Assembly: GCA_964345395.1 (NCBI GenBank)
Contig: CAYFRA010000001.1
Location: 1 to 64,000 of the forward strand
DNA: 64,000 bases
Reading direction: 5' to 3'
DNA from: UPXZ01 sp964345395
Lineage (GTDB): Bacteria; Bacteroidota; Bacteroidia; Bacteroidales; Paludibacteraceae
Made by a program: the position numbers and the translations under genes
The notes under the pieces: generated by a model
Database searches by the model: none
Seen by the model: only the letters and a program-made list of their open reading frames with translations
What the model was told of the DNA's origin: nothing
Shown here: positions 18,048-26,605 of the stretch, piece after piece
Layout of the letters: each line of letters opens with the position of its first letter
Position numbering within the stretch: the stretch's first letter is position 1

Positions 18048-20723
18048 TTATCTGCCCCCGCTCTTGATCATCTTTTTGATTTTATTATTCAATCTTTTTG
18101 AAGATAAAAGTTCTTCTAATGTCAAGTGCATACGATAGCACCAAAAATTACGGGGATCTGCAGGCACGTTGATACGTTCTGAATGAGGATTTTCGTGTCG
18201 CAATACTTTATCGATCGACAGCCAATCTTGCCAGGGCAAAATGACCAACATAGCATCTGAATCGAGGTGCTGCTGTATGATCAGCTCTGCAATCTCAACA
18301 GTGCACTCTTTGGGAGCTGGACCGTGTTTGCCAAGTGCATGGTTAAAAAACCGCTGCGTTAGTTGCTCATCTTCCTCCCACCACGCTCGAATAGGATTCA
18401 TATCGTGAGTAGAAGTGGTGCAGACTGAAAGATAAGGAGCATCAGCAGGCATCGCAAATTCCACATTCATTTTTTTGGGCATTCGCTGTATTTCTAATGA
18501 AAGCAACTCTAACTCCTCCATCACTTCTGGAACACTATCGGGCACCATTCCCAAATCTTCACCGCAAGCAAGCATATTAGTAGAAGAGATAATGGCTGGG
18601 AGTTTTTTTAATGCCTCTTTTTTCCAAAACTCATTATGCCTATGATAAAAATAGTCATTGTATAATGCATCCAAACTTTGGCGAGCGTCATTCGGCAAAT
18701 CCCTAAAAACATAAGATGATTGCATTGTAATGCGTGGATGATACAAATTCTCATCAATCTTATCTCTAATAAAAAGCACCTCGCTATGCAGAGCATAGAG
18801 ACCGTCTCTTATTTGCAACTCTTTTTTGGTAAAATTATATCCTAATGTTGCAAAATGAGCTTCTACTTTTTTTTGTGTATCAAATTCGGACTTAAATTTA
18901 AAACTTTGCCAACCATCCATCTCCAAGTATTCTCGCATTACATCATCGGCATATTGCCCAAAAACAGCTCGAATCACATGCTCTTTTAAGTAAGGTTTTA
19001 AAAATCTATCTTCACTCCAAGAGATACCGTAACCAACTATCTCTTTGGCTGTCATCCCAATAGATGGACTAAATGCACCTGTCATCGCCCAAACGTCATC
19101 ACTTGGTATTTCCCAGATTCTGAAAAATCCCAAAATATGATCAATCCGATAAGCATCAAAATATTCAACAAACTTTTTGAATCTTTTTTTCCACCATTGG
19201 TAATTATCTTTTGCCATCTCATCCCAGTTGTAGGTAGGGAAACCCCAATTTTGCCCTGTTACAGAAAAGTCATCGGGTGGCGCCCCTGCTTGCATATGCG
19301 TATTGAAAAGTAGTGGTTCGACCCAAGCATCTACGCTTCGTGGACTCACTCCGATAGGGATATCACTTTTGATTGCAACAGCTTTTGAGTGTGCATAATC
19401 GCGAACTTCACTCAATTGTATGTGTAAATGATATTGCAAATAGTAATAAAATGAGATTTCTCTATAATCATCCGAGCCTTCATTGGCTAACTGTTCGATC
19501 TCATCTTTATTATAAATACTATGCTTCTCCCACTTGCCAAACTCGGGTGTTTTATTCAAATCACGCAGATAGGAAAAAACAGCATATGGCAGCAACCATT
19601 CTCTATTTTTATCAAAAAACAGTTTATAATCTTTTGAAGCAAAAACGATTTCGGATTCTTGTTCAAAAATCAATTTAAAGTATTCCCATTTGGCATTAAG
19701 CACATTTTGATAATCAGAAAAACTATTCTCATTTAGCTTTTTCTTCAATTTTTCGAAACGACTTTTCGCTGCTTTATCTTTCAAAACCCCCATTCTCTCC
19801 AAGCTCAAGTAAATGGGATGAAGAGCATAAACTGACACAGCATTGTAAGGGTATGAATCGTAATTTGAGTGATACAAAATGGTATCATTGATAGGTAGTA
19901 TTTGGATAAAATGCTGATTTGTCATCTTTGCCCAATCCACCATTTTCTTCAAATCCATAAAATCACCAGTTCCAAAGCTATCTTCACTTCGCAACGAAAA
20001 CACAGGAATAGCTACTCCTGCAGTCTTCCAAGAGGCAACTTCACGTTTGTAGTTTGCGTCATTCACAATCGTTGCTGAAGCCACATCTGCGTGTAGCAAT
20101 ATGCGATTCTCACCTCCCTCCCACTCAACAATCTCATCGGTTTTTGTATCAACGAGTAAATATTTATACTCCAAAGGGAATTGAATCTCACTGCTATCCA
20201 AATCTATAGACCAATATGGGAAGTCTGTCTCGCACAGTTTTATGCGTTTTTTAGCATCCCAGTTTCCCAAGCATTTTTGATTTCCAACTATAGCAATATG
20301 CCTATTGGGCTCAACTTGAGGATTATAAAGTCTTAGGGATAAATTTTTGTTTTTTGTTTTAGACGCAGCTACTTTGATTGGCTTTCTCTTAAAGAATATA
20401 TCAGTAAAAACGATGGTTTCAAAAGGCGAATCACCATTAGCTTTAGGCAAAGCATCAACAATTTGAATATCTGATTGATAATTAGCAAGATGCAACACCC
20501 TCTTTTTACCCAATTCTTTTGAAAAACACCTATCTTGATCCGCTTTTACACAATAACTGTATTCTAAATCATCATCATTTGGATGCTCATAAGATGTTTC
20601 CCAATTACTTTCAGAAAGACATTGCATCTCAAATAGCATGTTTTCTTCATTCGCAGAATGAATTTTCAGAAATATTGTTTGACCCCATTCAGTCTTATAA
20701 TTCAGTGTAAATTTTAATTTCAT
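18048..20723 (-). CDS. malQ: 4-alpha-glucanotransferase (GH77) with tandem CBM20 domains
   Basis: This 891-residue enzyme moves alpha-1,4-glucan segments between maltodextrins. Two N-terminal starch-binding CBM20-type modules (about 1-110 and 120-220, second with 'RHIAIVGNQKCLGNWDAKKRIKL') precede a GH77 barrel, the DPE2-like architecture. GH77 features are 'SVSPRS'-like loops, 'YFDAYRIDHILGFFRIWEIP' (nucleophile Asp), 'ACGEDLGMVPDSV' (acid/base Glu) and 'TSTHDMNPIRAWWEE' (third carboxylate). No signal peptide is seen, so it is probably cytoplasmic and acts on glycogen or imported maltodextrin. I start at the ATG at 20723 ('MKLKFTLNYKTEWGQ'). No other glycogen gene is adjacent. Confidence 0.93.
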   Translation of the reverse strand: MKLKFTLNYKTEWGQTIFLKIHSANEENMLFEMQCLSESNWETSYEHPNDDDLEYSYCVKADQDRCFSKELGKKRVLHLANYQSDIQIVDALPKANGDSPFETIVFTDIFFKRKPIKVAASKTKNKNLSLRLYNPQVEPNRHIAIVGNQKCLGNWDAKKRIKLCETDFPYWSIDLDSSEIQFPLEYKYLLVDTKTDEIVEWEGGENRILLHADVASATIVNDANYKREVASWKTAGVAIPVFSLRSEDSFGTGDFMDLKKMVDWAKMTNQHFIQILPINDTILYHSNYDSYPYNAVSVYALHPIYLSLERMGVLKDKAAKSRFEKLKKKLNENSFSDYQNVLNAKWEYFKLIFEQESEIVFASKDYKLFFDKNREWLLPYAVFSYLRDLNKTPEFGKWEKHSIYNKDEIEQLANEGSDDYREISFYYYLQYHLHIQLSEVRDYAHSKAVAIKSDIPIGVSPRSVDAWVEPLLFNTHMQAGAPPDDFSVTGQNWGFPTYNWDEMAKDNYQWWKKRFKKFVEYFDAYRIDHILGFFRIWEIPSDDVWAMTGAFSPSIGMTAKEIVGYGISWSEDRFLKPYLKEHVIRAVFGQYADDVMREYLEMDGWQSFKFKSEFDTQKKVEAHFATLGYNFTKKELQIRDGLYALHSEVLFIRDKIDENLYHPRITMQSSYVFRDLPNDARQSLDALYNDYFYHRHNEFWKKEALKKLPAIISSTNMLACGEDLGMVPDSVPEVMEELELLSLEIQRMPKKMNVEFAMPADAPYLSVCTTSTHDMNPIRAWWEEDEQLTQRFFNHALGKHGPAPKECTVEIAELIIQQHLDSDAMLVILPWQDWLSIDKVLRHENPHSERINVPADPRNFWCYRMHLTLEELLSSKRLNNKIKKMIKSGGR

Positions 20724-20878
20724 CGTATGTCGTATTGAGTTGCAATTTATCGAATTAAACATAAATTTGAATTCAAAAATAGCAAATTAGACCTACATTA
20801 TAGAATAAATCAGACATCCACTCTTATAAATTGATTTCAAACGATTGCAATTTACTACAACGAACATTTTAAAATAAG

Positions 20879-20909
20879 AAAAGGATTGATAATTCATATC
20901 AACCCTTTT
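20879..20909 (-). terminator. Terminator downstream of tRNA-Cys
   Basis: A 13-bp stem (20879-20891 with 20897-20909) with one internal mismatch and a 5-base loop, followed on the minus strand by a T-rich stretch. It begins 6 bases after the tRNA 3' end. Confidence 0.7.
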
Positions 20910-20914
20910 TTAAG

Positions 20915-20985
20915 AGGTACTTGGCGGATTCGAACCGCCGTAAACGGTTTTGCAGACCGGCGCCTAACCACTCGGCCAAAGTACC
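20915..20985 (-). tRNA. tRNA-Cys (anticodon GCA)
   Basis: Read on the minus strand, the 71-base sequence folds as a cloverleaf. The acceptor arm GGTACTT pairs with AAGTACC, and the discriminator base is T, as expected for tRNA-Cys. The D-loop has AGTGGTTAGG, the anticodon GCA is at 20951-20953 in a CTGCAAA loop, and the T-arm reads GGCGGTTCGAATCCGCC. CCA is not encoded. Confidence 0.96.
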
Positions 20986-21033
20986 TTTCATTTGAGAACA
21001 CAAAGATAGTATTTATTTTATATTCTCACAAAA

Positions 21034-21065
21034 AAAACCTACCATTAAAATAAATGATAGGTTTT
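21034..21065 (-). terminator. Terminator downstream of the ECF cassette
   Basis: A 13-bp stem with one mismatch (21034-21046 with 21053-21065), a 6-base loop and flanking A/T runs. It lies 45 bases beyond the stop of the periplasmic protein gene and ends the sigma cassette. Confidence 0.7.
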
Positions 21066-21109
21066 AGCATAAATACGATGTATGAAAAAACAACTACAAC
21101 TTGATTTGA

Positions 21110-21571
21110 TTATTGTCTTTTACCACGTTGCCCTCTGCCTTGCTTGAGCAATTGACGTTCGTAGGTTTTTTGGGCTTCGTAGTATTTAAAAAGAGTTTCG
21201 GGCTTTAACAAGCCAACTAATTTCATATGATATTCTCTCAAATATTTCATCTTTTTAATCTCAATATTGATCATCTGGGTATTGATTTGAGCAAAATCCT
21301 CATCAGTCATTTTCTTACTCCTGCTTTTATGAAAAAACTCCCTTAACTGCATATGCAATTGCCAATTTTTATTTTCATAATCCATAAAGATGGGTTTTAT
21401 CAATTCAGCCTCAGCTGGTGACAATCCTATCTCATTGACCATAAAGTTCCATTTTTGTTCGTGCCATTCTTCCACATTCACACTGCCTCGTTTGCCCGTT
21501 TGTGCATTTGCGGCAATACTCAACGTAAACACAAATAGGAACAACAATTTTATATATCTACTTATTTTCAT
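21110..21571 (-). CDS. Small periplasmic Spy/CpxP-like protein
   Basis: The start at 21571 gives 153 residues with a clear signal peptide ('MKISRYIKLLFLFVFTLSIAANAQ'). The mature part is all helix, rich in Lys, Glu, Met and aromatics ('WHEQKWNFMVNEIGLSPAEAELIKPIFMDYE', 'YLREYHMKLVGLLKPETLFKYYEAQ'), with a basic tail (GRGQRGKRQ). Two 'L-x-P' turns between long helices recall periplasmic chaperones of the Spy/CpxP type, but I see no exact LTxxQ motif, so this is a resemblance only. It is the last gene of a sigma-membrane protein-periplasmic protein unit, which suggests an envelope-stress output or sensor. The gap to the upstream stop is 10 bases. Confidence 0.65.
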   Translation of the reverse strand: MKISRYIKLLFLFVFTLSIAANAQTGKRGSVNVEEWHEQKWNFMVNEIGLSPAEAELIKPIFMDYENKNWQLHMQLREFFHKSRSKKMTDEDFAQINTQMINIEIKKMKYLREYHMKLVGLLKPETLFKYYEAQKTYERQLLKQGRGQRGKRQ

Positions 21572-21581
21572 CTTATAAAAT

Positions 21582-21893
21582 TTAATCTTCGTTCGACACA
21601 AAGAAATATTCCAACATAACTGACTCATCTACTTGAGAAAGTACGTATGAATCATAGGTATCAACTATTTTTGATCCTGAAGTATTTGAATTAATCAAAA
21701 AGTGACTTAAAAACAGAAGTCCTACAAATGTAGCTGCAACTGCATAAGCCCAAATAGAGGTGAAAAGCTTATTTTTCTTTTTCGCCACTTCTCCACTTGC
21801 AATATGCTCTAAAATACCTTCAGCAAAATTATCGAAATAATCTTGAGGCACTTGAAATGAAGCTCGTTTGTTATTTGAATGCAATTGATTCAT
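21582..21893 (-). CDS. Single-span membrane protein, probable anti-sigma partner
   Basis: The 103-residue protein has a cytoplasmic N-terminal half ending 'FQVPQDYFDNFAEGILEHI', one membrane span (about 46-66, 'IWAYAVAATFVGLLFLSHFLI') and a short acidic outer tail. The 'VPxxYFxNF' motif recurs in membrane proteins encoded next to ECF sigma factors in Bacteroidota. No zinc-finger anti-sigma motif (HxxxCxxC) is present. Its position 57 bases after the ECF gene and 10 bases before the periplasmic protein suggests that it restrains that sigma factor. That role is inference from context. Confidence 0.6.
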   Translation of the reverse strand: MNQLHSNNKRASFQVPQDYFDNFAEGILEHIASGEVAKKKNKLFTSIWAYAVAATFVGLLFLSHFLINSNTSGSKIVDTYDSYVLSQVDESVMLEYFFVSNED

Positions 21894-21950
21894 TTTGATT
21901 TATATTTAGTTATAATTATGACTTAAAAACGTGTATAAGGTTTAAAAACT

Positions 21951-22544
21951 TTATAATGAATTTATTTGTTTCTCTTTTTTAATTTGATTTTCGACTACAT
22001 CTTCTTTAAGAGCTGCTTCAATTTTTTTATACGCATGATGATATGACGCTTTCAATGCTCCTTCAGATGTTTCTAATATCTCACTCATCTGACTATATGA
22101 CATTTCATCATAATACCTCATATTAAAAACCAATCTTTGCTTTTCGGGTAGTGTCAAAATTGCTTTTTGAAGTTTAATTTGCGCATCATCTCCATCAAAA
22201 TATTGATCAGCTTTCAAGTTTTCGAGCAATAAATCTTCAATTTCATCTAACGATAATGCATTTTTTATGCGTTTTTGCGATAAGAAAGTAAAAGTTTCGT
22301 TAGTTGCTATTCGATAAAGCCAAGTTGAAATTTGAGCATCACCTCTGAATGAGTCAAGGGCATTCCAAGCCTTCATAAAAGTATTTTGGAGCACATCGTT
22401 TGCATCATCATGCACCAACACCATTTGACGAATATGCCAATAGAGCTGCACTTGATATCGCTTAACAATATCAGAAAACTGCGAACTTTTATCTTTTTCC
22501 TTCTTCAAATATAATTGGTTTTGTTTGATGATTTTAATCCACAC
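21951..22544 (-). CDS. ECF RNA polymerase sigma factor (cassette 1)
   Basis: The 197-residue protein has sigma region 2 ('FSDIVKRYQVQLYWHIRQMVLVHDDANDVLQNTFMKAWNALDSF', 'ISTWLYRIATNE') and region 4 ('LTLPEKQRLVFNMRYYDEMSYSQMSEILETSEGALKASYHHAYKKIE'). These bind core polymerase and the -10 and -35 elements. No ATG is available before region 2, so a GTG start at 22544 is likely; a later start is possible. It heads a three-gene unit with a membrane protein and a periplasmic protein, the usual layout for an envelope-responsive ECF factor. It lies just downstream of comEC on the same strand (54-base gap). Confidence 0.92.
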   Translation of the reverse strand: MWIKIIKQNQLYLKKEKDKSSQFSDIVKRYQVQLYWHIRQMVLVHDDANDVLQNTFMKAWNALDSFRGDAQISTWLYRIATNETFTFLSQKRIKNALSLDEIEDLLLENLKADQYFDGDDAQIKLQKAILTLPEKQRLVFNMRYYDEMSYSQMSEILETSEGALKASYHHAYKKIEAALKEDVVENQIKKEKQINSL

Positions 22545-22598
22545 CTTTCAACTTAGACGAAAACTTCCGGTATTGGTTTAAATCAATTCTTTTTAATT

Positions 22599-24662
22599 TT
22601 ACAAATCTACAACATATGCACCACTTTCAGATACAAGATAACATTCAATATCATTTTCGACACATTTTTCTTTTATTTGATTGGTGTACCAAGGCGAAAT
22701 TGTTTTGTCAATAATCACTTTTTTGGGTTCAAACAACTGCAAAATTATCTCAAATTTTGGTTTTAAACCATTGCTTACTATTATATAATCTAACTCCAAT
22801 TTCTGTTTCGATATTTTGTTTTCATAAAATGGTTGATCCAAAATCAAAATTCGCTTACCCTTGAAACTCACAAAACCATCTTGATAAGATGCTGACAACT
22901 TGACATCTGTATGGTTTTTCAATTTCAACATCCTCCAATATGGTGTACAGATTTTTTCTGCTTTCTGCTCATCAGTAGCATATAATAGGTTCGACTTATG
23001 ATGAATAAAGCTAATTATTGACTCTTTTGAATCTGCAAAAACCACCATTTTATCTTGATTCATTATTTGGTAGTTTTGCTTGATTGACACAATAAGATAA
23101 AGGAAAATAGCGGAAAAGCCTAATATTAGTGCCTGCTTGTTTTTGTTGTAAATGTAATAGAGAATGAGTAATAGGGTCAGAATTAATAACCACAATTGGG
23201 CATTGCTAATGTAAACCGCACTAAATGCGCCGGGGAGTGACACTATTTGTTCTAAAGATAGATTAAGTGTTTTAACCAGATATTTAATTGTAAGTGCAAT
23301 GACAGTATTGATGTATGGCAACCATGAAAAAACAAAAAGTGCGATAGAAGTGTAAATTATCATCGATGCCAATGGAATTGCAATAATATTGGTCAATAGA
23401 AAGTAGTTTGGGAATTGATTAAAATAATAAATAGAGATGGGTGCAGTCCCCATTTGAGCAGCTATGGATACAGTAATTAATCCCCATAGCCATTTCAGGA
23501 TTTTATTAGTCGGAGATAGGATCGGATATAGTAACTTGTGAATCATAATTATGCTTAAAACAGCAGCATAGCTGAGTTGAAAACTGATATTGAAAAGTAA
23601 GTTGGGATTGACAAGTAGAATAAGAAATGCCGATATAAATATGGTGTTGTAAATAGACGATTTACGTTGAAGCGAAGTTCCAACCGAAACGAAACTCAGC
23701 ATCAAAGATGCCCTAATAACAGCAGGAGACATGCCTGTGATGAATGCATAAACCCAAATTAAAACTACGGAGAGCAGCGTGCTGATGATTTTCATTCTCC
23801 TTGACTTTCCTAAAAATGAGAAAATCAGAAATACCGCTCCATACACCGTACTTACGTGAAGACCACTCACCGCCAAAATATGTGCTGCACCTGACGCACT
23901 AAACACCTTGCGTATATCTTCATCGAGTTCATCTTTATATCCTAAGGTGAGAGCAGCTAATACAGAAAACTCATCATCTTCTAATCCAAACTTTTTATAC
24001 ACACCAAGAAGATGTGCCCTGCTCCTATCCGAAAACCGTTTGATGCTGATATTTGGCTTGTTAGGTGAGCGGATCCAATTATCGGTTGGGATATAAGCAG
24101 TTGCTGCTATTCCTTGCCGTTTCAAATATTTAGCATAATCAAAACCACCCGGATTTTGAACACCATCTGGTTGCTGAAATTGTGCTTGGATAATTAGTTT
24201 GTCGCCAATTAAAAAGTCTGGTTCCAATGAGTCTTTTTGAAAGTACAGCACAGCATATCCCTTTGTTGGATACATGGTAGAGAGCGAATCAAAACTATTT
24301 AAAAGCTTGATTTCACACATATACGATTTTTCTTTCTCAATGGGCGAAGTCAGCACTTCCACTTCATAAGTGTTTTTTTCAAAATTGGCATCAAATTGAT
24401 GTTTTACTTCAAACATTATACTCGAAACAATTCCCCAAACAGAAAATAGAAGAATTGTAAAAACACCAAATAACCATTGTGCACGAAATGCATACTTACT
24501 TCGAGATAAAATAAGGTATAGCACCAAAACAAAAAATGCAAGCAAAATGAAACTTAACGTTATCGTTTTGCTGTATTTACCTAAATACTCATAAATCAAG
24601 ATCCCACTAATCAATGAGAAAAAAAGCAAAATAAAAGGATTCTGTCTCAGTGCATTTCTCAT
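22599..24662 (-). CDS. comEC: ComEC/Rec2 family DNA-uptake channel protein
   Basis: ComEC carries single-stranded DNA across the inner membrane during transformation. The 687 residues contain N-terminal spans (10-85), an OB-like DUF4131 region ('IGDKLIIQAQFQQPDGVQNPGGFDYAKYLKRQGIAATAYI'), and the Competence domain starting near residue 225. That domain includes the signature 'GAAHILAVSGLHVSTVYG' and 'MSPAVIRASLMLSF'. More spans and a short C-terminal domain follow. That last domain is much shorter than the beta-lactamase-like domain of full ComEC and lacks an HxHxDH motif, which is common in Bacteroidota. The start is the ATG at 24662. rpe lies 43 bases upstream on the same strand. DprA, its cytoplasmic partner, is at 40.3-41.4 kb. 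Confidence 0.9.
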   Translation of the reverse strand: MRNALRQNPFILLFFSLISGILIYEYLGKYSKTITLSFILLAFFVLVLYLILSRSKYAFRAQWLFGVFTILLFSVWGIVSSIMFEVKHQFDANFEKNTYEVEVLTSPIEKEKSYMCEIKLLNSFDSLSTMYPTKGYAVLYFQKDSLEPDFLIGDKLIIQAQFQQPDGVQNPGGFDYAKYLKRQGIAATAYIPTDNWIRSPNKPNISIKRFSDRSRAHLLGVYKKFGLEDDEFSVLAALTLGYKDELDEDIRKVFSASGAAHILAVSGLHVSTVYGAVFLIFSFLGKSRRMKIISTLLSVVLIWVYAFITGMSPAVIRASLMLSFVSVGTSLQRKSSIYNTIFISAFLILLVNPNLLFNISFQLSYAAVLSIIMIHKLLYPILSPTNKILKWLWGLITVSIAAQMGTAPISIYYFNQFPNYFLLTNIIAIPLASMIIYTSIALFVFSWLPYINTVIALTIKYLVKTLNLSLEQIVSLPGAFSAVYISNAQLWLLILTLLLILYYIYNKNKQALILGFSAIFLYLIVSIKQNYQIMNQDKMVVFADSKESIISFIHHKSNLLYATDEQKAEKICTPYWRMLKLKNHTDVKLSASYQDGFVSFKGKRILILDQPFYENKISKQKLELDYIIVSNGLKPKFEIILQLFEPKKVIIDKTISPWYTNQIKEKCVENDIECYLVSESGAYVVDL

Positions 24663-24705
24663 TTACAATAAACAAAAGGTTAGGGGTCTGTCTAACTTAA
24701 AAAAT

Positions 24706-25353
24706 CTAATCTAAAATTTTCCGTACGGTTTCCATAGGATTTTCTGAACCAAAAACAGCACTTCCAGCTACCAATACATGAACACCAGCATCAAAAAGTT
24801 CCTTAGCATTATCCGTATTCACACCACCATCAATTTCAATCAGACAATTAGGATTTTCTTCTGAAATTATTTTTTTTAGCTCCTCTATTCGACTATATGT
24901 TTCCTCAATAAACTTTTGCCCCCCATATCCTGCAAAAACCGACATCAACAGCACCATATCCACATGCTCTACAATGCCCTTCAAGCTCGAAACAGGTATA
25001 TCAGGATTGATTGTTATACCAACTTTCACACCTAAACTACGCATATAGTTCAATGTTTCGATTGGGTTTTCGAGAGTCTCCAAATGTACTGTCAAAATTT
25101 CAGCACCTGCTTTTACAAATCGTTCAATATATTTTTCTGGATTTACAATCATCAAATGAACATCGAGAGGTTTCTTACAATGTTTTTTTACAGCTTCCAT
25201 CACCGGAAAACCAAAAGAGATATTGGGTACAAAAACACCATCCATCACATCGATGTGCAACCATTCAGCATCACTCTGATTGATCATTTCGCAAGCTAAT
25301 TGTAAGTTGGCAAAGTCTGCTGCCAATAAGGAGGGGGATACAATACGTCTCAT
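24706..25353 (-). CDS. rpe: Ribulose-phosphate 3-epimerase
   Basis: This 215-residue TIM barrel interconverts ribulose-5-phosphate and xylulose-5-phosphate in the pentose phosphate pathway. Motifs are 'VSPSLLAADFANLQ' (substrate Ser), 'WLHIDVMDGVFVPNISFG' (metal His and catalytic Asp), 'LDVHLMIVNPEKYI' (metal His), 'VDMVLLMSVFAGYGGQKFI' and 'IEIDGGVN' (second catalytic Asp). I start at the ATG at 25353, since 'MRRIVSPSLL' matches the family N-terminus; the longer frame has no support. Confidence 0.96.
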   Translation of the reverse strand: MRRIVSPSLLAADFANLQLACEMINQSDAEWLHIDVMDGVFVPNISFGFPVMEAVKKHCKKPLDVHLMIVNPEKYIERFVKAGAEILTVHLETLENPIETLNYMRSLGVKVGITINPDIPVSSLKGIVEHVDMVLLMSVFAGYGGQKFIEETYSRIEELKKIISEENPNCLIEIDGGVNTDNAKELFDAGVHVLVAGSAVFGSENPMETVRKILD

Positions 25354-25440
25354 TTTTTGTCTGTTTTTAAAATATATTCGTACAAATATATGAAAAAATT
25401 GCACAACATTTAGCTATGGCAGTCAAACTAATTAAAACAA

Positions 25441-25476
25441 AAAAGAGAAAGTGATTAAATTTCAACTTTCTCTTTT
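25441..25476 (-). terminator. Terminator downstream of the 55-residue peptide gene
   Basis: A perfect 12-bp stem, AAAAGAGAAAGT (25441-25452) with its complement (25465-25476), and a 12-base loop. It follows the stop at 25482 on the minus strand. Confidence 0.75.
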
Positions 25477-25481
25477 CCGTT

Positions 25482-25649
25482 TTAGTTCAATACGTATCCG
25501 ATATAGTGTTCATCGGCACACTTTTCTACTCGATAGGAAGCCGCATAATCCAAAATGTTTTGAATGGTTTTTTTGCTTGGCTTCAATTGCACTGAATTTG
25601 TTTGATTATTAATATGAGTAGATGATAAATGAGTAAGATTTTTTTGCAT
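25482..25649 (-). CDS. Conserved small protein downstream of an ECF sigma gene
   Basis: A 55-residue protein starting at the ATG at 25649; an upstream in-frame TTG at 25688 is less likely. It has a Ser/Asn/Thr-rich head ('LTHLSSTHINNQTNSVQL') and an ordered tail, 'KPSKKTIQNILDYAASYRVE' then 'KCADEHYIGYVLN'. I recall similar 'PSKKTIxxILxxAxSYxV' peptides of Bacteroidota encoded beside an RpoE-like sigma gene, but this is memory and not a search. It lies 82 bases after the sigma gene stop and ends at its own terminator. Function is unknown. Confidence 0.65.
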   Translation of the reverse strand: MQKNLTHLSSTHINNQTNSVQLKPSKKTIQNILDYAASYRVEKCADEHYIGYVLN

Positions 25650-25731
25650 AAGCGTTTTTTGATGAATTATATTTAATGATGTTTTCAAATATAAAACGCC
25701 TTGCTATACAAATTATTATATCAACTACAAA

Positions 25732-26325
25732 TTATTTTAATTCTAAGTAAATGTCGTTTTCAACAGCAATTTTTCGCATATTCATAATGGCATATCTCAT
25801 ACGCCCTAAGGCTGTGTTGATGCTCACTCCGGTTCGCTCGGCAATTTCCTTGAAACTTAATTCTTGAAAATATCTCATCTGCACAACTTCTTTTTGTGTC
25901 TTTGGAAGATAATCAATCAACAGCACCACATCTTTCAATACTTGCTCATTGTTCATTACTTCTTCAATACTTTTTTCGCTATAGGCTGAATTATTCACAT
26001 AATCATACTCCAAAGCATCTGTAGAGAAAGTATTTTCGTTTTTTTCTTTTCGAAAATAGTCGATTATTAAATTGTGTGCTATGCGATTAATCCATCCAAG
26101 AAAACGGCCTGATTCAACATACCTTCCTTGCTGAATGGTATTAATTGCTTTTATAAATGCTTCTTGGAAAATATCTTCTGCTATATCCTTGTTTTTGACA
26201 ATCATCAGGATATATGAAAACACGCGAGATTGATAACGATTCAGAATCTCTTCAAACGCAGTATTATTACCTTCAACGTATAAACGAATCAACTGATCAT
26301 CGTTTAATTGTTTAAAATTATCCAT
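25732..26325 (-). CDS. ECF RNA polymerase sigma factor (cassette 2)
   Basis: The 197-residue protein has full region 2 ('DNFKQLNDDQLIRLYVEGNNTAFEEILNRYQSRVFSYILMIVKNKDIAEDIFQEAFIKAI', 'FLGWINRIAHNLIIDYFRKEK') and region 4 ('LIDYLPKTQKEVVQMRYFQELSFKEIAERTGVSINTALGRMRYAIMNMRK'). The start is the ATG at 26325. No anti-sigma gene follows; the next gene encodes only a 55-residue soluble peptide. In Bacteroidota this arrangement occurs with housekeeping-like RpoE-type sigma factors, so control may be through expression level rather than an anti-sigma factor (inference). Confidence 0.92.
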   Translation of the reverse strand: MDNFKQLNDDQLIRLYVEGNNTAFEEILNRYQSRVFSYILMIVKNKDIAEDIFQEAFIKAINTIQQGRYVESGRFLGWINRIAHNLIIDYFRKEKNENTFSTDALEYDYVNNSAYSEKSIEEVMNNEQVLKDVVLLIDYLPKTQKEVVQMRYFQELSFKEIAERTGVSINTALGRMRYAIMNMRKIAVENDIYLELK

Positions 26326-26605
26326 TACTTTTTCGATTTTGGGGTTATAAAAAGTAATATCTATCTATAGGCAATAATATATTTGAGAGAATTAGTAATA
26401 ATTTTTGATAACAAAGAACTGCAAATTTATCTATTCAGTTTTATAATTCAAAGTTTTTCATTCAATATTTCAAAAATTATTGTTAAATAATGTTTATTCC
26501 TATCCGTTACAACAATAAACTCAATATTGTAGTTCTTGATTTGAGCTGAAATAAATCGACTCCATGAACAAAAATGACAAAACAATTAAACCTTTATTTA
26601 CACTT

